Source of the DNA: CAVZCK01 sp963798805
GTDB lineage: Bacteria > Pseudomonadota > Alphaproteobacteria > Rhizobiales > Rhodomicrobiaceae
Assembly: GCA_963798805.1 (NCBI GenBank)
Contig: CAWCVC010000015.1
Coordinates: 62,001-126,000, forward strand
Reading direction: 5' to 3'
Length of the DNA stretch: 64,000 nt
Shown here: in pieces, positions 1 through 7,635 of the stretch
Numbering within the stretch: position 1 is the stretch's first letter
Layout: every line of letters begins with the position of its first letter
Position numbers and translations under genes: made by a program
The notes under the pieces: generated by a model
Seen by the model: only the letters and a program-made list of their open reading frames with translations
Told to the model about the DNA's origin: nothing
Database searches by the model: none

Positions 1-156
1 GCACACGCGACGATCCTTCCGCCGATGTAAGTTAACTACTAGGTTACTTACAAGGCGCACAGATAAGCTGCTTATGCCGAGCCAAGGAACGGCCCTGCCC
101 CCAACTCAAAAACGCATGCAATGAAGCTAACCCGCCAGATCACTCCCGATTGTGCG

Positions 157-297
157 TTATCGCACTTTCAGGTTACGCACGGCTTTGGAGATTTCCTTCG
201 GTTCGGGCTGGAAATATTTGGCGAGTACATACATACTGCCATAAAACAACCCGACCAGCACACCACACACCGTGAGAAAACGTATTAGACTTGGCAT
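157..297 (-). CDS. Small single-pass membrane protein, 46 aa
   Basis: This 46-residue ORF begins MPSLIRFLTVCGVLVGLFYG, has one hydrophobic helix at about residues 4-27, and ends in a short basic tail. A purine-rich ribosome site (aaagga) lies about 12 nt before the ATG. It is transcribed divergently from the shikimate kinase gene. From memory, small proteins of this pattern occur beside aroK in Hyphomicrobiales, but that is recollection rather than a search result. Function is unknown. Bases 1-156, downstream of it, show no supportable gene. Confidence 0.6.
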   Translation of the reverse strand: MPSLIRFLTVCGVLVGLFYGSMYVLAKYFQPEPKEISKAVRNLKVR

Positions 298-507
298 CGA
301 CTTATTGCATCCTTTGTTATATTCAGCCTGGATATTGGCAGTATTATGGCCTCAAACAGAGATCGCGGGTTTTGTCAATAGCTCTGGATGCATAGCATTG
401 AATGTTGACATTTCCGTTCCGCGCGCCCGAATAATTATCCGCCCTGAATACCCCCTCAATGACGTGACCCCGATAGAGAGGGATGAGAGACGAAGGACGA
501 CCGCTCT

Positions 508-1083
508 GTGACGCGCTCAATCGATGCCATACGCGCATGCGTGCAGCAACGACCGTTGGTGCTGATCGGCCTGATGGGCGCTGGTAAGTCTGCGATTGGG
601 AAGCGCCTGGCGGCCATGCTTGATCTGCCTTTCGCCGATGCGGATCAGGAGATCGAAAAGGCGGCCGGAAAGACGATCAACGAAATCTTCGAAGACAATG
701 GAGAAGCCTATTTCAGGGACGGCGAACGCCGTGTGATCGCGCGCCTGCTGAGCGAAGGGGGGAAGGTCCTGGCGACCGGCGGGGGAGCCTTCATGAACGA
801 GGAGACGCGGAAGCAAATCTCCCAGACCGGCATATCGGTCTGGCTGAAGGCGGATCTCGACATTCTGATGAGCCGTGTCACTCGCCGGGACACGCGACCG
901 CTGCTGCGCGCGGCCAATCCCCGCGCCGTGATGGAAAAGCTGATAGCCGAGCGCTATCCCGTTTATACTCTGGCGGACATCACGGTGATCAGCCGCGACG
1001 TACCGCATGAAGTCATCCTAAGCGAAATTATCGAAGCGGTCGCTGCCAGCCCGAAATGCGGGCACTGCGCTGAGCAGCCGTGA
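508..1083 (+). CDS. aroK: Shikimate kinase
   Basis: Shikimate kinase phosphorylates the 3-hydroxyl of shikimate with ATP in the cytoplasmic pathway to chorismate. The 191-residue protein has the Walker A loop GLMGAGKS at residues 21-28, a DADQEIE segment and an FRDGERRV segment for shikimate contact, a GGG motif (ATGGGAF), and the lid region TRRDTRPLL. Length is slightly above the usual 170-180 because of an N-terminal extension. The start is GTG at 508; no in-frame ATG gives a better fit. It lies 25 nt ahead of aroB, the usual arrangement in proteobacteria, and the two are probably co-transcribed. Confidence 0.96.
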   Translation: MTRSIDAIRACVQQRPLVLIGLMGAGKSAIGKRLAAMLDLPFADADQEIEKAAGKTINEIFEDNGEAYFRDGERRVIARLLSEGGKVLATGGGAFMNEETRKQISQTGISVWLKADLDILMSRVTRRDTRPLLRAANPRAVMEKLIAERYPVYTLADITVISRDVPHEVILSEIIEAVAASPKCGHCAEQP

Positions 1084-1108
1084 CGCACCTCAGGAGACTG
1101 CGCGAATC

Positions 1109-2263
1109 ATGCCGACCATATTCGGTGGAGAAGTGAGAGCCGTGGACACAGTGACAGTGCCTCTCGGCGCGCGCAGCTACGACATTGCCATCGGCAGCGG
1201 CACGCTCGGTGAGCTTGGCGCCGCCATCAAGCGGCTCTCGCCGTCGCGCTGCGTCATCGTTACCGATGAATCGGTGGCGAAGTTGTATCTGGATCCAGTG
1301 CGGGCCAGCCTCGCCAAGGCCGGCTTTGGCAGTGCCGACGTCGTGCTGCCGCAAGGCGAGGCGACCAAGAGCTTCGATTTCCTCATCGAACTTTCCAACG
1401 CGCTGCTCGACCACGGCCTGGAACGCAGCGATGTCGTCATCGCTCTCGGTGGCGGCGTCATCGGCGATCTGGCCGGCTTCGCGGCGAGCATCCTGAAGCG
1501 AGGCGTGCGTCTCGTCCAAGTGCCGACCACGCTTCTCGCCCAGGTGGATTCGTCTATTGGAGGCAAGACCGGCATCAACACCTCGCACGGAAAGAACCTG
1601 ATCGGCACCTTCCATCAGCCGAGCTTCGTGCTGATCGATGTCGATGTGCTGAGTACGCTCGATCCGCGCCAGCTTCGGGCCGGCTATGCGGAGGTTGTCA
1701 AATACGGCCTTCTCGGCAACGCTGCATTCTTCCAATGGTTGGAGCAAAATGGCGCCGGTCTTTTCAACGGCGACGAAGCGGCCCGGCGCTATGCGATTGA
1801 GCAAAGCTGCCGCGCCAAGGCTGCGGTCGTTGCTGAAGACGAGAAGGAGCACGGCAAGCGCACACTTCTCAATCTGGGCCATACGTTTGGCCATGCCCTC
1901 GAAGCCTGGGCGGGTTATTCCGCGAAACTCCTGCACGGCGAGGCGGTCGCTATCGGAATGGTGCTCGCCTTCGAGATGTCGGAGGAGATGGGTCTTTGCC
2001 CGCCGGGCGCCTCGAGCCGTGTCGCCACGCACCTGCGCGGCGTCGGGCTTCCTGTGACTGTCGCCGACATGGTTGAGAGGACAGGCGGCATACTGCCTGA
2101 AGCTCAGGAGCTGATTGCGCTCATGGCGCAAGACAAAAAGGTGAAGGCAGGGCGCCTCTCCTTCGTCCTGGTACGCGGCATCGGAGAGGCATTTACCAGC
2201 GATGCGGTCGAGCCGGACAGTTTGCTCAGCTTTCTCGAGGCGCGGTGTGTGCTGGAAGGGTAG
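1109..2263 (+). CDS. aroB: 3-dehydroquinate synthase
   Basis: AroB converts DAHP to 3-dehydroquinate using NAD and a divalent metal in the second step of the shikimate pathway. The 384-residue sequence has the nucleotide-binding GGGVIGDLAGF, PTTLLAQVDSSIGGKTGIN, and the metal-binding region with GHTFGHALE and LHGEAVAIGM. The ATG at 1109 is preceded by AGGAG at 1091. A GTG at 1142 is an alternative start that would remove a short N-terminal extension. It follows aroK closely and is likely in the same transcript. Confidence 0.97.
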   Translation: MPTIFGGEVRAVDTVTVPLGARSYDIAIGSGTLGELGAAIKRLSPSRCVIVTDESVAKLYLDPVRASLAKAGFGSADVVLPQGEATKSFDFLIELSNALLDHGLERSDVVIALGGGVIGDLAGFAASILKRGVRLVQVPTTLLAQVDSSIGGKTGINTSHGKNLIGTFHQPSFVLIDVDVLSTLDPRQLRAGYAEVVKYGLLGNAAFFQWLEQNGAGLFNGDEAARRYAIEQSCRAKAAVVAEDEKEHGKRTLLNLGHTFGHALEAWAGYSAKLLHGEAVAIGMVLAFEMSEEMGLCPPGASSRVATHLRGVGLPVTVADMVERTGGILPEAQELIALMAQDKKVKAGRLSFVLVRGIGEAFTSDAVEPDSLLSFLEARCVLEG

Positions 2264-2289
2264 GCGTTACGCCCGCCGCTTCGAAAGCG

Positions 2290-2622
2290 TTAGTGCTGCA
2301 GCATATATCGGCTGCGATAGACGCCGTCTTCCAGGTCGTCGAAAAGCTCTGGAATCTTGGGGTGACGCAGCGGCGTGCCGGAGGTATCCGGCAGCAAATT
2401 CTGCTCAGAGACATACGCCACGTATTCCGTTTCGGCGTTCTCGGCGAGCAAATGATAGAAAGGCTGGTCCTTTCGGGGCCGGATCTCCGCGGGGATCGAC
2501 TCCCACCATTCCTGTGTATTGGCAAATTCCGGATCAACGTCGAAAATGACGCCGCGGAACGGGAAAAAACGGTGGCGCACGATTTGCCCAACCTGAAATT
2601 TCGCCTTCCGATGGACAACCAT
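2290..2622 (-). CDS. hspQ: Heat shock protein HspQ
   Basis: HspQ is a small hemimethylated-DNA-binding-domain protein which in enterobacteria acts as a Lon specificity factor. The chosen 110-residue product starts MVVHRKAKFQVGQIVRHR and contains the family core FFPFRGVIFDVDPEF, QPFYHLLAE and YVAYVSEQNLLPD. An in-frame start further upstream (2787) would give 165 residues, but that extension overlaps the neighbouring lyase gene and does not look like the family, so the family-length start was preferred. It ends 26 nt from the aroB stop, convergent with it. Confidence 0.88.
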   Translation of the reverse strand: MVVHRKAKFQVGQIVRHRFFPFRGVIFDVDPEFANTQEWWESIPAEIRPRKDQPFYHLLAENAETEYVAYVSEQNLLPDTSGTPLRHPKIPELFDDLEDGVYRSRYMLQH

Positions 2623-2695
2623 GTTGACGTTCGCTTCTGCCAACTTCCAACGCCATATTGCCTGCCCGTTCAGGCGTTTCAACTCGGCTACCCAG

Positions 2696-3748
2696 TCATA
2701 ATCTATAGCGCGCAGCAAGCTCCGGATCTTTTTCTGCAACGAGCCTTGCCCGGTCGACGATGACCTTGGCTTGCTTCCAGGTCGCATCGTCCTGCATCTT
2801 GCCGTCGATCATGACGGCGCCGCGCCCATCGGGCATAGCCTCCATAATCTTCTTTGCAAATACAACTTCTGCAGGACCCGGACTGAAAACACGCTTGGCG
2901 ATATCGATCTGGGTCGGATGCAGCGACCAGGCTCCGAAGCAACCCTGCAGGAAGGCGTTGCGGAATTGCGCCTCGCAGGCTGCCGGATCGGAGAAATCGC
3001 CGAACGGGCCATAAAACGCATCGAGTCCGTAGGCCGCGCAAGCATCGACCATTCTGCCGATCGTATAGTGCCACAAGTCCTGCTGAACGAAAGCGCGAGA
3101 GGGATCGCCATCCTTTGCGTCGGCAAGAACGCCATAAGCGGGATGCCCGCCTCCCACGCGCGTCGTCTTCATCCCCCGCGACGCCGCCAGATCAGCCGGG
3201 CCAAGGCTCATACCATGCATGCGCGGGCTCGCTGCCGCAATTTCCTCGACATTGTTAACGCCCTCGGCGGTCTCCAGAATGGCGTGAATCATGATCGGGC
3301 GACCAATGCCGGCCTTGGCTTCGAGCTGAGCCAGGAGCTGGTCCAGATAATGGATATCCCAGGCGCCCTCGACCTTAGGCAGCATGATGACGTCGAGCTT
3401 GTTTCCGACCGCAGGGACGATCTCCAGGATGTCGTCGAGCCCCCAGGGGCTGTTTAAGCAGTTGATCCGGGTCCAGAGTCCCGTCGCCCCGAAATCATGG
3501 CTCTGAGCCATCCCGATGAAGCCGCGGCGGGCGGCTTCCTTGGCGTCGGTGGGGATGGCGTCTTCGAGATTGCCGAGCACCACATCGACCTGCGCGGCTA
3601 TTTCGGGAACCTTAGCGCGGATCTTGTCGACATGCGGGGGGATGAAGTGGATCATGCGCTCTAGGCGCGCCGGACGTTCACGCACAGGAGCCGGGGCGCC
3701 GATAGCCAGGGGCTCGAAAAACTTCTTCGGCGTTCTGCTAGATCCCAT
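2696..3748 (-). CDS. Malyl-CoA lyase-type HpcH/HpaI aldolase (CitE superfamily)
   Basis: The 350-residue protein belongs to the CitE-like TIM-barrel lyases. It has the CoA/Mg regions LGNLEDAIPTDAKEAAR, the metal-binding glutamate in ILETAEGVNNVEEIA, and SLGPADLAASRGMKTTR. The pattern is closest to L-malyl-CoA/beta-methylmalyl-CoA lyases, which cleave malyl-CoA to glyoxylate and acetyl-CoA in the ethylmalonyl-CoA or serine cycles. Subfamily assignment is by motif memory. The ATG at 3748 has a clear GAGGGG ribosome site. No other pathway gene is adjacent, so the substrate remains inferred. Confidence 0.8.
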   Translation of the reverse strand: MGSSRTPKKFFEPLAIGAPAPVRERPARLERMIHFIPPHVDKIRAKVPEIAAQVDVVLGNLEDAIPTDAKEAARRGFIGMAQSHDFGATGLWTRINCLNSPWGLDDILEIVPAVGNKLDVIMLPKVEGAWDIHYLDQLLAQLEAKAGIGRPIMIHAILETAEGVNNVEEIAAASPRMHGMSLGPADLAASRGMKTTRVGGGHPAYGVLADAKDGDPSRAFVQQDLWHYTIGRMVDACAAYGLDAFYGPFGDFSDPAACEAQFRNAFLQGCFGAWSLHPTQIDIAKRVFSPGPAEVVFAKKIMEAMPDGRGAVMIDGKMQDDATWKQAKVIVDRARLVAEKDPELAARYRL

Positions 3749-3834
3749 CGGGCTCGCCCCTCATGTCCAGGTCATTTGACGCTACATTCGCGCGAAAATG
3801 CAAAATGACAGGAGGGATAGATAACTGCAAGGGG

Positions 3835-3864
3835 AGGGCGCACCGGCCATAACCGACGCGCCCT
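3835..3864 (-). terminator. Possible terminator hairpin of glnK-amtB
   Basis: Directly after the amtB stop the minus strand carries AGGGCGC and its exact complement GCGCCCT at the two ends of a 30-nt segment. No run of T follows the stem, so intrinsic termination is uncertain. Confidence 0.4.
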
Positions 3865-3870
3865 TCCGAG

Positions 3871-5340
3871 CTACATGTTGTAAGCGCGCTCGCCGTGCTC
3901 GACGATGTCCAGACCCTCGCGCTCCGTCTCCTCGGAAACGCGCAGGCCGACGAGAACGGCGATGATGATGTAGACGATCAGGCTGCCGACGCCGGACCAG
4001 AGCACCGTCATCATGACATTCTTGGTCTGGATGATGACCTGCCCGATCATATCATAGGTCGCCGCACCGCAATCACTGGTGAAGAAGCCGTCTTTAATGG
4101 CGCATTTGGTGTAATCGACGATGCCGGCGCCGCCCCAGTCGGGATTGACAACGAAGCCCGTCCCGATGGCGCCGACGATGCCGCCGATGGCGTGCACGCC
4201 GAACACATCGAGCGTGTCGTCATATCCGAATGCACCTTTGACCGCCGTGCAGAAGAAGAAGCAGATGATACCGGCGACGAGGCCAAGGATCAGCGTTCCC
4301 ATGGGGCCGCCGAAGCCCGATGCCGGGGTGACGGCAACCAGACCGGCGACAATACCGGAGGCGAGACCCAGGAGGCTCGGCTTACCCTTGAACAGCCACT
4401 CAGTGAACATCCAGGACAATCCGGCAGCGGCGGTCGCGATGAAGGTGTTCGCCATGGCGAGGCCGGCATACTGGTTAGCTTCGAGGTTCGAACCGGCGTT
4501 GAAGCCGAACCAGCCGACCCACAGCAGGGCTGCGCCGGTCATCGTCAGCGTTAGCGAATGCGGAGCCATCGGCTCCTTGCCGAAACCGACGCGGCGGCCA
4601 AGCAGCAGCGCGCCAACGAAACCGGCAATGCCGGCGTTGATGTGCACCACGGTTCCGCCCGCGAAATCCAGCGCGCCCATCTGCCAGCCGAAGCCACCGG
4701 TAGCAGCGCTGTCGGGGTTGGTGGCAATGCCGCTCGGGCCCGGCCAGAACCATACGGAGTGGGCGATAGGGAAGTAGACGATCGTGGACCACAGGATCGC
4801 GAACAGAACGATCGCCGAGAATTTCATCCGCTCCGCGAAGCCGCCGATGGCGAGCGCCGTGGTAATCGCGGCGAAGGTCATCTGGAAGCAGATATAGATG
4901 AGCTCATGCAGCCCGACGCCCAGCGAGAATGTCTCGACCATGGAGTCGATCTTGACGCCATGAAGGAAGACCTTGCTGAAGCCGCCGACGAACGGCGACA
5001 GAAAGCCCGAGCCCTCGGTGAAGGCCATGCTGTAGCCCCAGAGGAACCAGACCACGCAGACGATGCACTGGATCGCCAGCACCTCCGTGATAATCGACAG
5101 CATGTTCTTGGTGCGAACCATGCCGCCGTAGAACAGGGCCAGACCCGGCACCGTCATCATCAAGACGAGGGCGCTCGAGATCATCATCCAGCAGTCGTCC
5201 GCCTTGTTGAAGACAAGATCCGGCGCCTTGGCGGCAGGCGCAGGAGTCGCCGCCTGGGCCAAGGCCGGATTGGTCAGCAACGCAATGGCTCCCAAGCCCA
5301 AAAGGGCTCCGCAGCCAAGCGTCAAAGTCAGTTTCTTCAT
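3871..5340 (-). CDS. amtB: Ammonium transporter AmtB
   Basis: AmtB conducts ammonium across the inner membrane as part of nitrogen scavenging. The 489-residue protein has a cleavable-looking signal peptide (residues 1-28, ending TNPALAQA), then about eleven membrane segments. The family landmarks are present: the ADDCWMM start of TM1, MTVPGLALFYGGMVRTKN, the two pore histidine regions GTVVHINAGIAG and DVFGVHAIGGIVGAIGTG, and FGFNAGS. It lies 15 nt downstream of the PII gene, the standard glnK-amtB operon in which GlnK plugs the channel under nitrogen sufficiency. Confidence 0.97.
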   Translation of the reverse strand: MKKLTLTLGCGALLGLGAIALLTNPALAQAATPAPAAKAPDLVFNKADDCWMMISSALVLMMTVPGLALFYGGMVRTKNMLSIITEVLAIQCIVCVVWFLWGYSMAFTEGSGFLSPFVGGFSKVFLHGVKIDSMVETFSLGVGLHELIYICFQMTFAAITTALAIGGFAERMKFSAIVLFAILWSTIVYFPIAHSVWFWPGPSGIATNPDSAATGGFGWQMGALDFAGGTVVHINAGIAGFVGALLLGRRVGFGKEPMAPHSLTLTMTGAALLWVGWFGFNAGSNLEANQYAGLAMANTFIATAAAGLSWMFTEWLFKGKPSLLGLASGIVAGLVAVTPASGFGGPMGTLILGLVAGIICFFFCTAVKGAFGYDDTLDVFGVHAIGGIVGAIGTGFVVNPDWGGAGIVDYTKCAIKDGFFTSDCGAATYDMIGQVIIQTKNVMMTVLWSGVGSLIVYIIIAVLVGLRVSEETEREGLDIVEHGERAYNM

Positions 5341-5355
5341 CCTTGTTCCCCTGAT

Positions 5356-5694
5356 TTAAAGTGCGTCGTCGCCAGTTTCCCCGGTGCGAATGCGGATCGA
5401 GTCGTCGACGGTCGAGACGAAGATCTTGCCATCGCCGATCTGTCCAGTTTTCGCAGCGGAAGCAATTGCATCGACCGCCTTTTCGGCGGACGCTGTCGGC
5501 ACCACCACCTCGATCTTGAGCTTGGGCACGAAGTTCACCTCATATTCGGCGCCCCGGTAAATCTCCGTGTGTCCTTTCTGTCGCCCATAGCCTTTGACTT
5601 CAGTGACAGTCATGCCCTCGATGCCGATATCCGTGAGCGCTTGCCGCACCTCGTCGAGCTTGAAGGGCTTGATGACGGCCATAACCATTTTCAT
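5356..5694 (-). CDS. glnK: Nitrogen regulatory protein PII (GlnK type)
   Basis: PII proteins sense 2-oxoglutarate and ATP/ADP and are uridylylated at a T-loop tyrosine. This 112-residue product starts MKMVMAVIKPFKLDEV and has the T-loop GRQKGHTEIYRGAEYEV with the modifiable tyrosine at residue 51, followed by the B-loop TGQIGDGKIFV. ATG at 5694 gives the canonical length; a TTG one codon upstream is possible. Placement directly before amtB argues for GlnK rather than GlnB. The upstream sigma-54-like promoter suggests NtrC control. Confidence 0.95.
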   Translation of the reverse strand: MKMVMAVIKPFKLDEVRQALTDIGIEGMTVTEVKGYGRQKGHTEIYRGAEYEVNFVPKLKIEVVVPTASAEKAVDAIASAAKTGQIGDGKIFVSTVDDSIRIRTGETGDDAL

Positions 5695-6124
5695 CAAATC
5701 TCTCCCTTACGCTTGGAGCTCCCGCTTTTTTGGCTTCAGCGGAGGCGAGACTCTGCAAGCCCCGAAATGCCAAAGCCGGAGTTGACTAAATCAAAAGACG
5801 TGCCAAGCAGCGAAAGGCGTCGAATCCCTTGGAAACTTTCGGTGGCGATGAGAAAGCGAAAGGTGTCTGCTCATTTTTTAGGCAAAAACCCTGAGGGATT
5901 TGACCGCTTGCTGAAATTGTGTGCTTCTGCGGATCACCTGGCGGTGGAACGGAGCTTGCCGCGGCGCTGATGGTCGCCAAATCACGGCAACGCTGTTGCC
6001 CATTCGCATCAAATGTCGGTTATCCGATTGGCCGCCGCTCAGCCATAATGCCTCAAACCGGCGTCAGGCGGAAAACCGTCGCAAAACCATAGACAAGCCT
6101 TCCTGGCGCTACTAACAGGATGCA
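5695..6124. other. Intergenic region between glnK and the YqaA-like gene
   Basis: This 430-nt divergent spacer contains the sigma-54-type element at 5790-5806 for glnK-amtB. I see no convincing NtrC dyad and no supportable gene in it. Confidence 0.6.
5790..5806 (-). promoter_or_regulatory. Sigma-54 (-24/-12) promoter candidate for glnK-amtB
   Basis: Read on the minus strand this is TTGGCACGTCTTTTGAT. The -24 element TTGGCACG matches the consensus fully. The -12 element TTGAT keeps TTG and the correct 10-nt GG-to-G spacing, but has A where C is usual. It lies about 95 nt before the glnK start. Sigma-54/NtrC control of glnK-amtB is well established in proteobacteria. Confidence 0.6.
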
Positions 6125-6706
6125 ATGCTGAGACGGCTCTATAATTGGACGATGTCACTGGCCGGCCGGCGCCATGCAGGCTGGGCTCTCGCGGCGGTCG
6201 CATTCGCGGAAAGCTCGTTCTTTCCGGTCCCACCGGATATCTTGCTGGTGCCGTTGGTGCTGGCCAATCGCCGGAAGGCCTGGCAGTTCGCCGGAGTCTG
6301 CACGTTGGCGTCCGTCGTCGGCGGCGTCTTCGGCTATATGATCGGTGCGTTTCTCTACGATACGCTCGGCGCGTGGCTGATGAATCTCTACGGCTACACT
6401 GACCGGCTGGAGCAATTCCGGCAGGCATATGCCGAATGGGGCGCGTGGATCATCCTCATCAAGGGCATGACCCCGATACCTTACAAAATCGTGACCATCG
6501 CAAGCGGCTTCGCAGGCTATGATCTGGGCTGGTTCATAGTGCTCTCGCTGATAACCAGAGCGATCCGCTTCTATCTCGTCGCGGGCCTGCTCTATTTTTA
6601 TGGCGAGCCCGTGCGCAGCTTTATCGAGAAGAGGCTGGAGCTCGTGACGGCTGGCTTTGCCGTCATACTGGTCGGCGGGTTTGTGATTGCACGGTATGTC
6701 ATATAG
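6125..6706 (+). CDS. YqaA/DedA-type membrane protein (VTT domain)
   Basis: The 193-residue integral membrane protein starts MLRRLYNWTMSLAGRRHAGW and has the VTT/SNARE-associated signature: FAESSFFPVPPDILLVPLVL, the re-entrant-loop glycines GGVFGYMIGAF, and KGMTPIPYKIVTIASGFAGY with a later arginine in SLITRAIRFYLVAG. DedA-family members are linked to lipid flipping and membrane homeostasis, but the exact substrate here is unknown. Its end overlaps the following DsbB gene by 11 nt, suggesting translational coupling. Confidence 0.88.
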   Translation: MLRRLYNWTMSLAGRRHAGWALAAVAFAESSFFPVPPDILLVPLVLANRRKAWQFAGVCTLASVVGGVFGYMIGAFLYDTLGAWLMNLYGYTDRLEQFRQAYAEWGAWIILIKGMTPIPYKIVTIASGFAGYDLGWFIVLSLITRAIRFYLVAGLLYFYGEPVRSFIEKRLELVTAGFAVILVGGFVIARYVI

Positions 6707-7226
6707 GGTGATCGCTACGACCAGAAGCCGCTTCGGCGCCGGATTCGAGGATGCCGGCCGAACCATTGCTATTCTCAGCACCCTGGCGATCGCTGGGGCC
6801 CTCGGCATCGAGTATATCGGCCATATCCCGCCTTGCCCTCTCTGCCTTGATCAGCGCATCGCCTACTATGCGGCCATCCCGCTGGGCATCCTGGCGTTCC
6901 TGCTCGCCCCGGCGCGAAGGCCATGGAGTCTGGTGATTCTTGCCGTGCTCGCAGCGGCGTTTCTCTTCAATGCCGGGCTAGGCGTCTATCACGCCGGGGT
7001 CGAATGGAAGTGGTGGGTGGGGCCCACGGAGTGCACCGGGATCGGGACGATCGCATCCAACCCCGCTGATCTGTTAAAGAGCCTTCAGCAATCTCATGTG
7101 GTGCGCTGTGACGAAGCGGCTCTTCGCGTTTTCGGACTGTCGCTTGCCGGGTACAACGCCCTGCTTTCTGCGCTTCTGGCGTTGATCGCATTGACGGGAT
7201 TCGCAGAGGGCTGGCGCAACGATTGA
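6696..7226 (+). CDS. Disulfide bond formation protein, DsbB family
   Basis: DsbB-type proteins reoxidise periplasmic DsbA using quinone. The 176-residue product has four predicted membrane helices, the first periplasmic cysteine pair in IPPCPLCLDQRIAYY, and a second cysteine pair in PTECTG and VVRCDEAAL. ATG at 6696 was taken as the start; TTG at 6687 is also in frame. It overlaps the end of the YqaA-like gene and probably shares its transcript. Confidence 0.88.
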   Translation: MSYRVIATTRSRFGAGFEDAGRTIAILSTLAIAGALGIEYIGHIPPCPLCLDQRIAYYAAIPLGILAFLLAPARRPWSLVILAVLAAAFLFNAGLGVYHAGVEWKWWVGPTECTGIGTIASNPADLLKSLQQSHVVRCDEAALRVFGLSLAGYNALLSALLALIALTGFAEGWRND

Positions 7227-7635
7227 CCTATCTCCACGTCCAGAAGAAAAAAGTCTTTCTTCCAAATGCGTTAAATGGATGAAGAATTGATCGTCGGCGG
7301 ACGGCTCATCGAGCATTGCAACCGTGGCGGGCCAAGCAAAATTGGTTGTAATCCGCTGCGCTTCACTGCTGCTCATTATCTTTTCCGCTCACCTGATTGC
7401 CTATATCTCGGCATCGACCGCTTTCCATCTGTGCCAATGATCGGGTATCTTACCGCCTGAGGAAATTGCGTTAGCCGAAGTGTCCGGCTCGGGAGGGGGC
7501 TCTTGAGCTTGTATCCTGTAGAGTAGCGGCCTGCCTAAGAGGGTGCGAAGGGGGGATGGCGGAGTTTTGGGTAAGCGTTGTCCGGCGTCAGGCACTTTTT
7601 TTGACGCTATGTCTCGCCACACGTCAGGAGGCTGC
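7227..7635. other. Intergenic region, nothing recognised
   Basis: This 409-nt spacer precedes the pentapeptide/J-domain gene. In-frame codons reach back to 7543, but the AGGAG at 7626 favours the later start. I see no RNA gene or clear hairpin. Confidence 0.5.

Noticed and set aside
1..30. Possible 3' end of a plus-strand gene ending at TAA 30
   Set aside because: Only nine codons are visible, too few to support a call.
5754..5773. Second sigma-54-like element upstream of glnK (TTGGCA...TTGCA on the minus strand)
   Set aside because: The GG-to-GC spacing is 13 nt instead of 10, so it does not fit; the element at 5790-5806 does.
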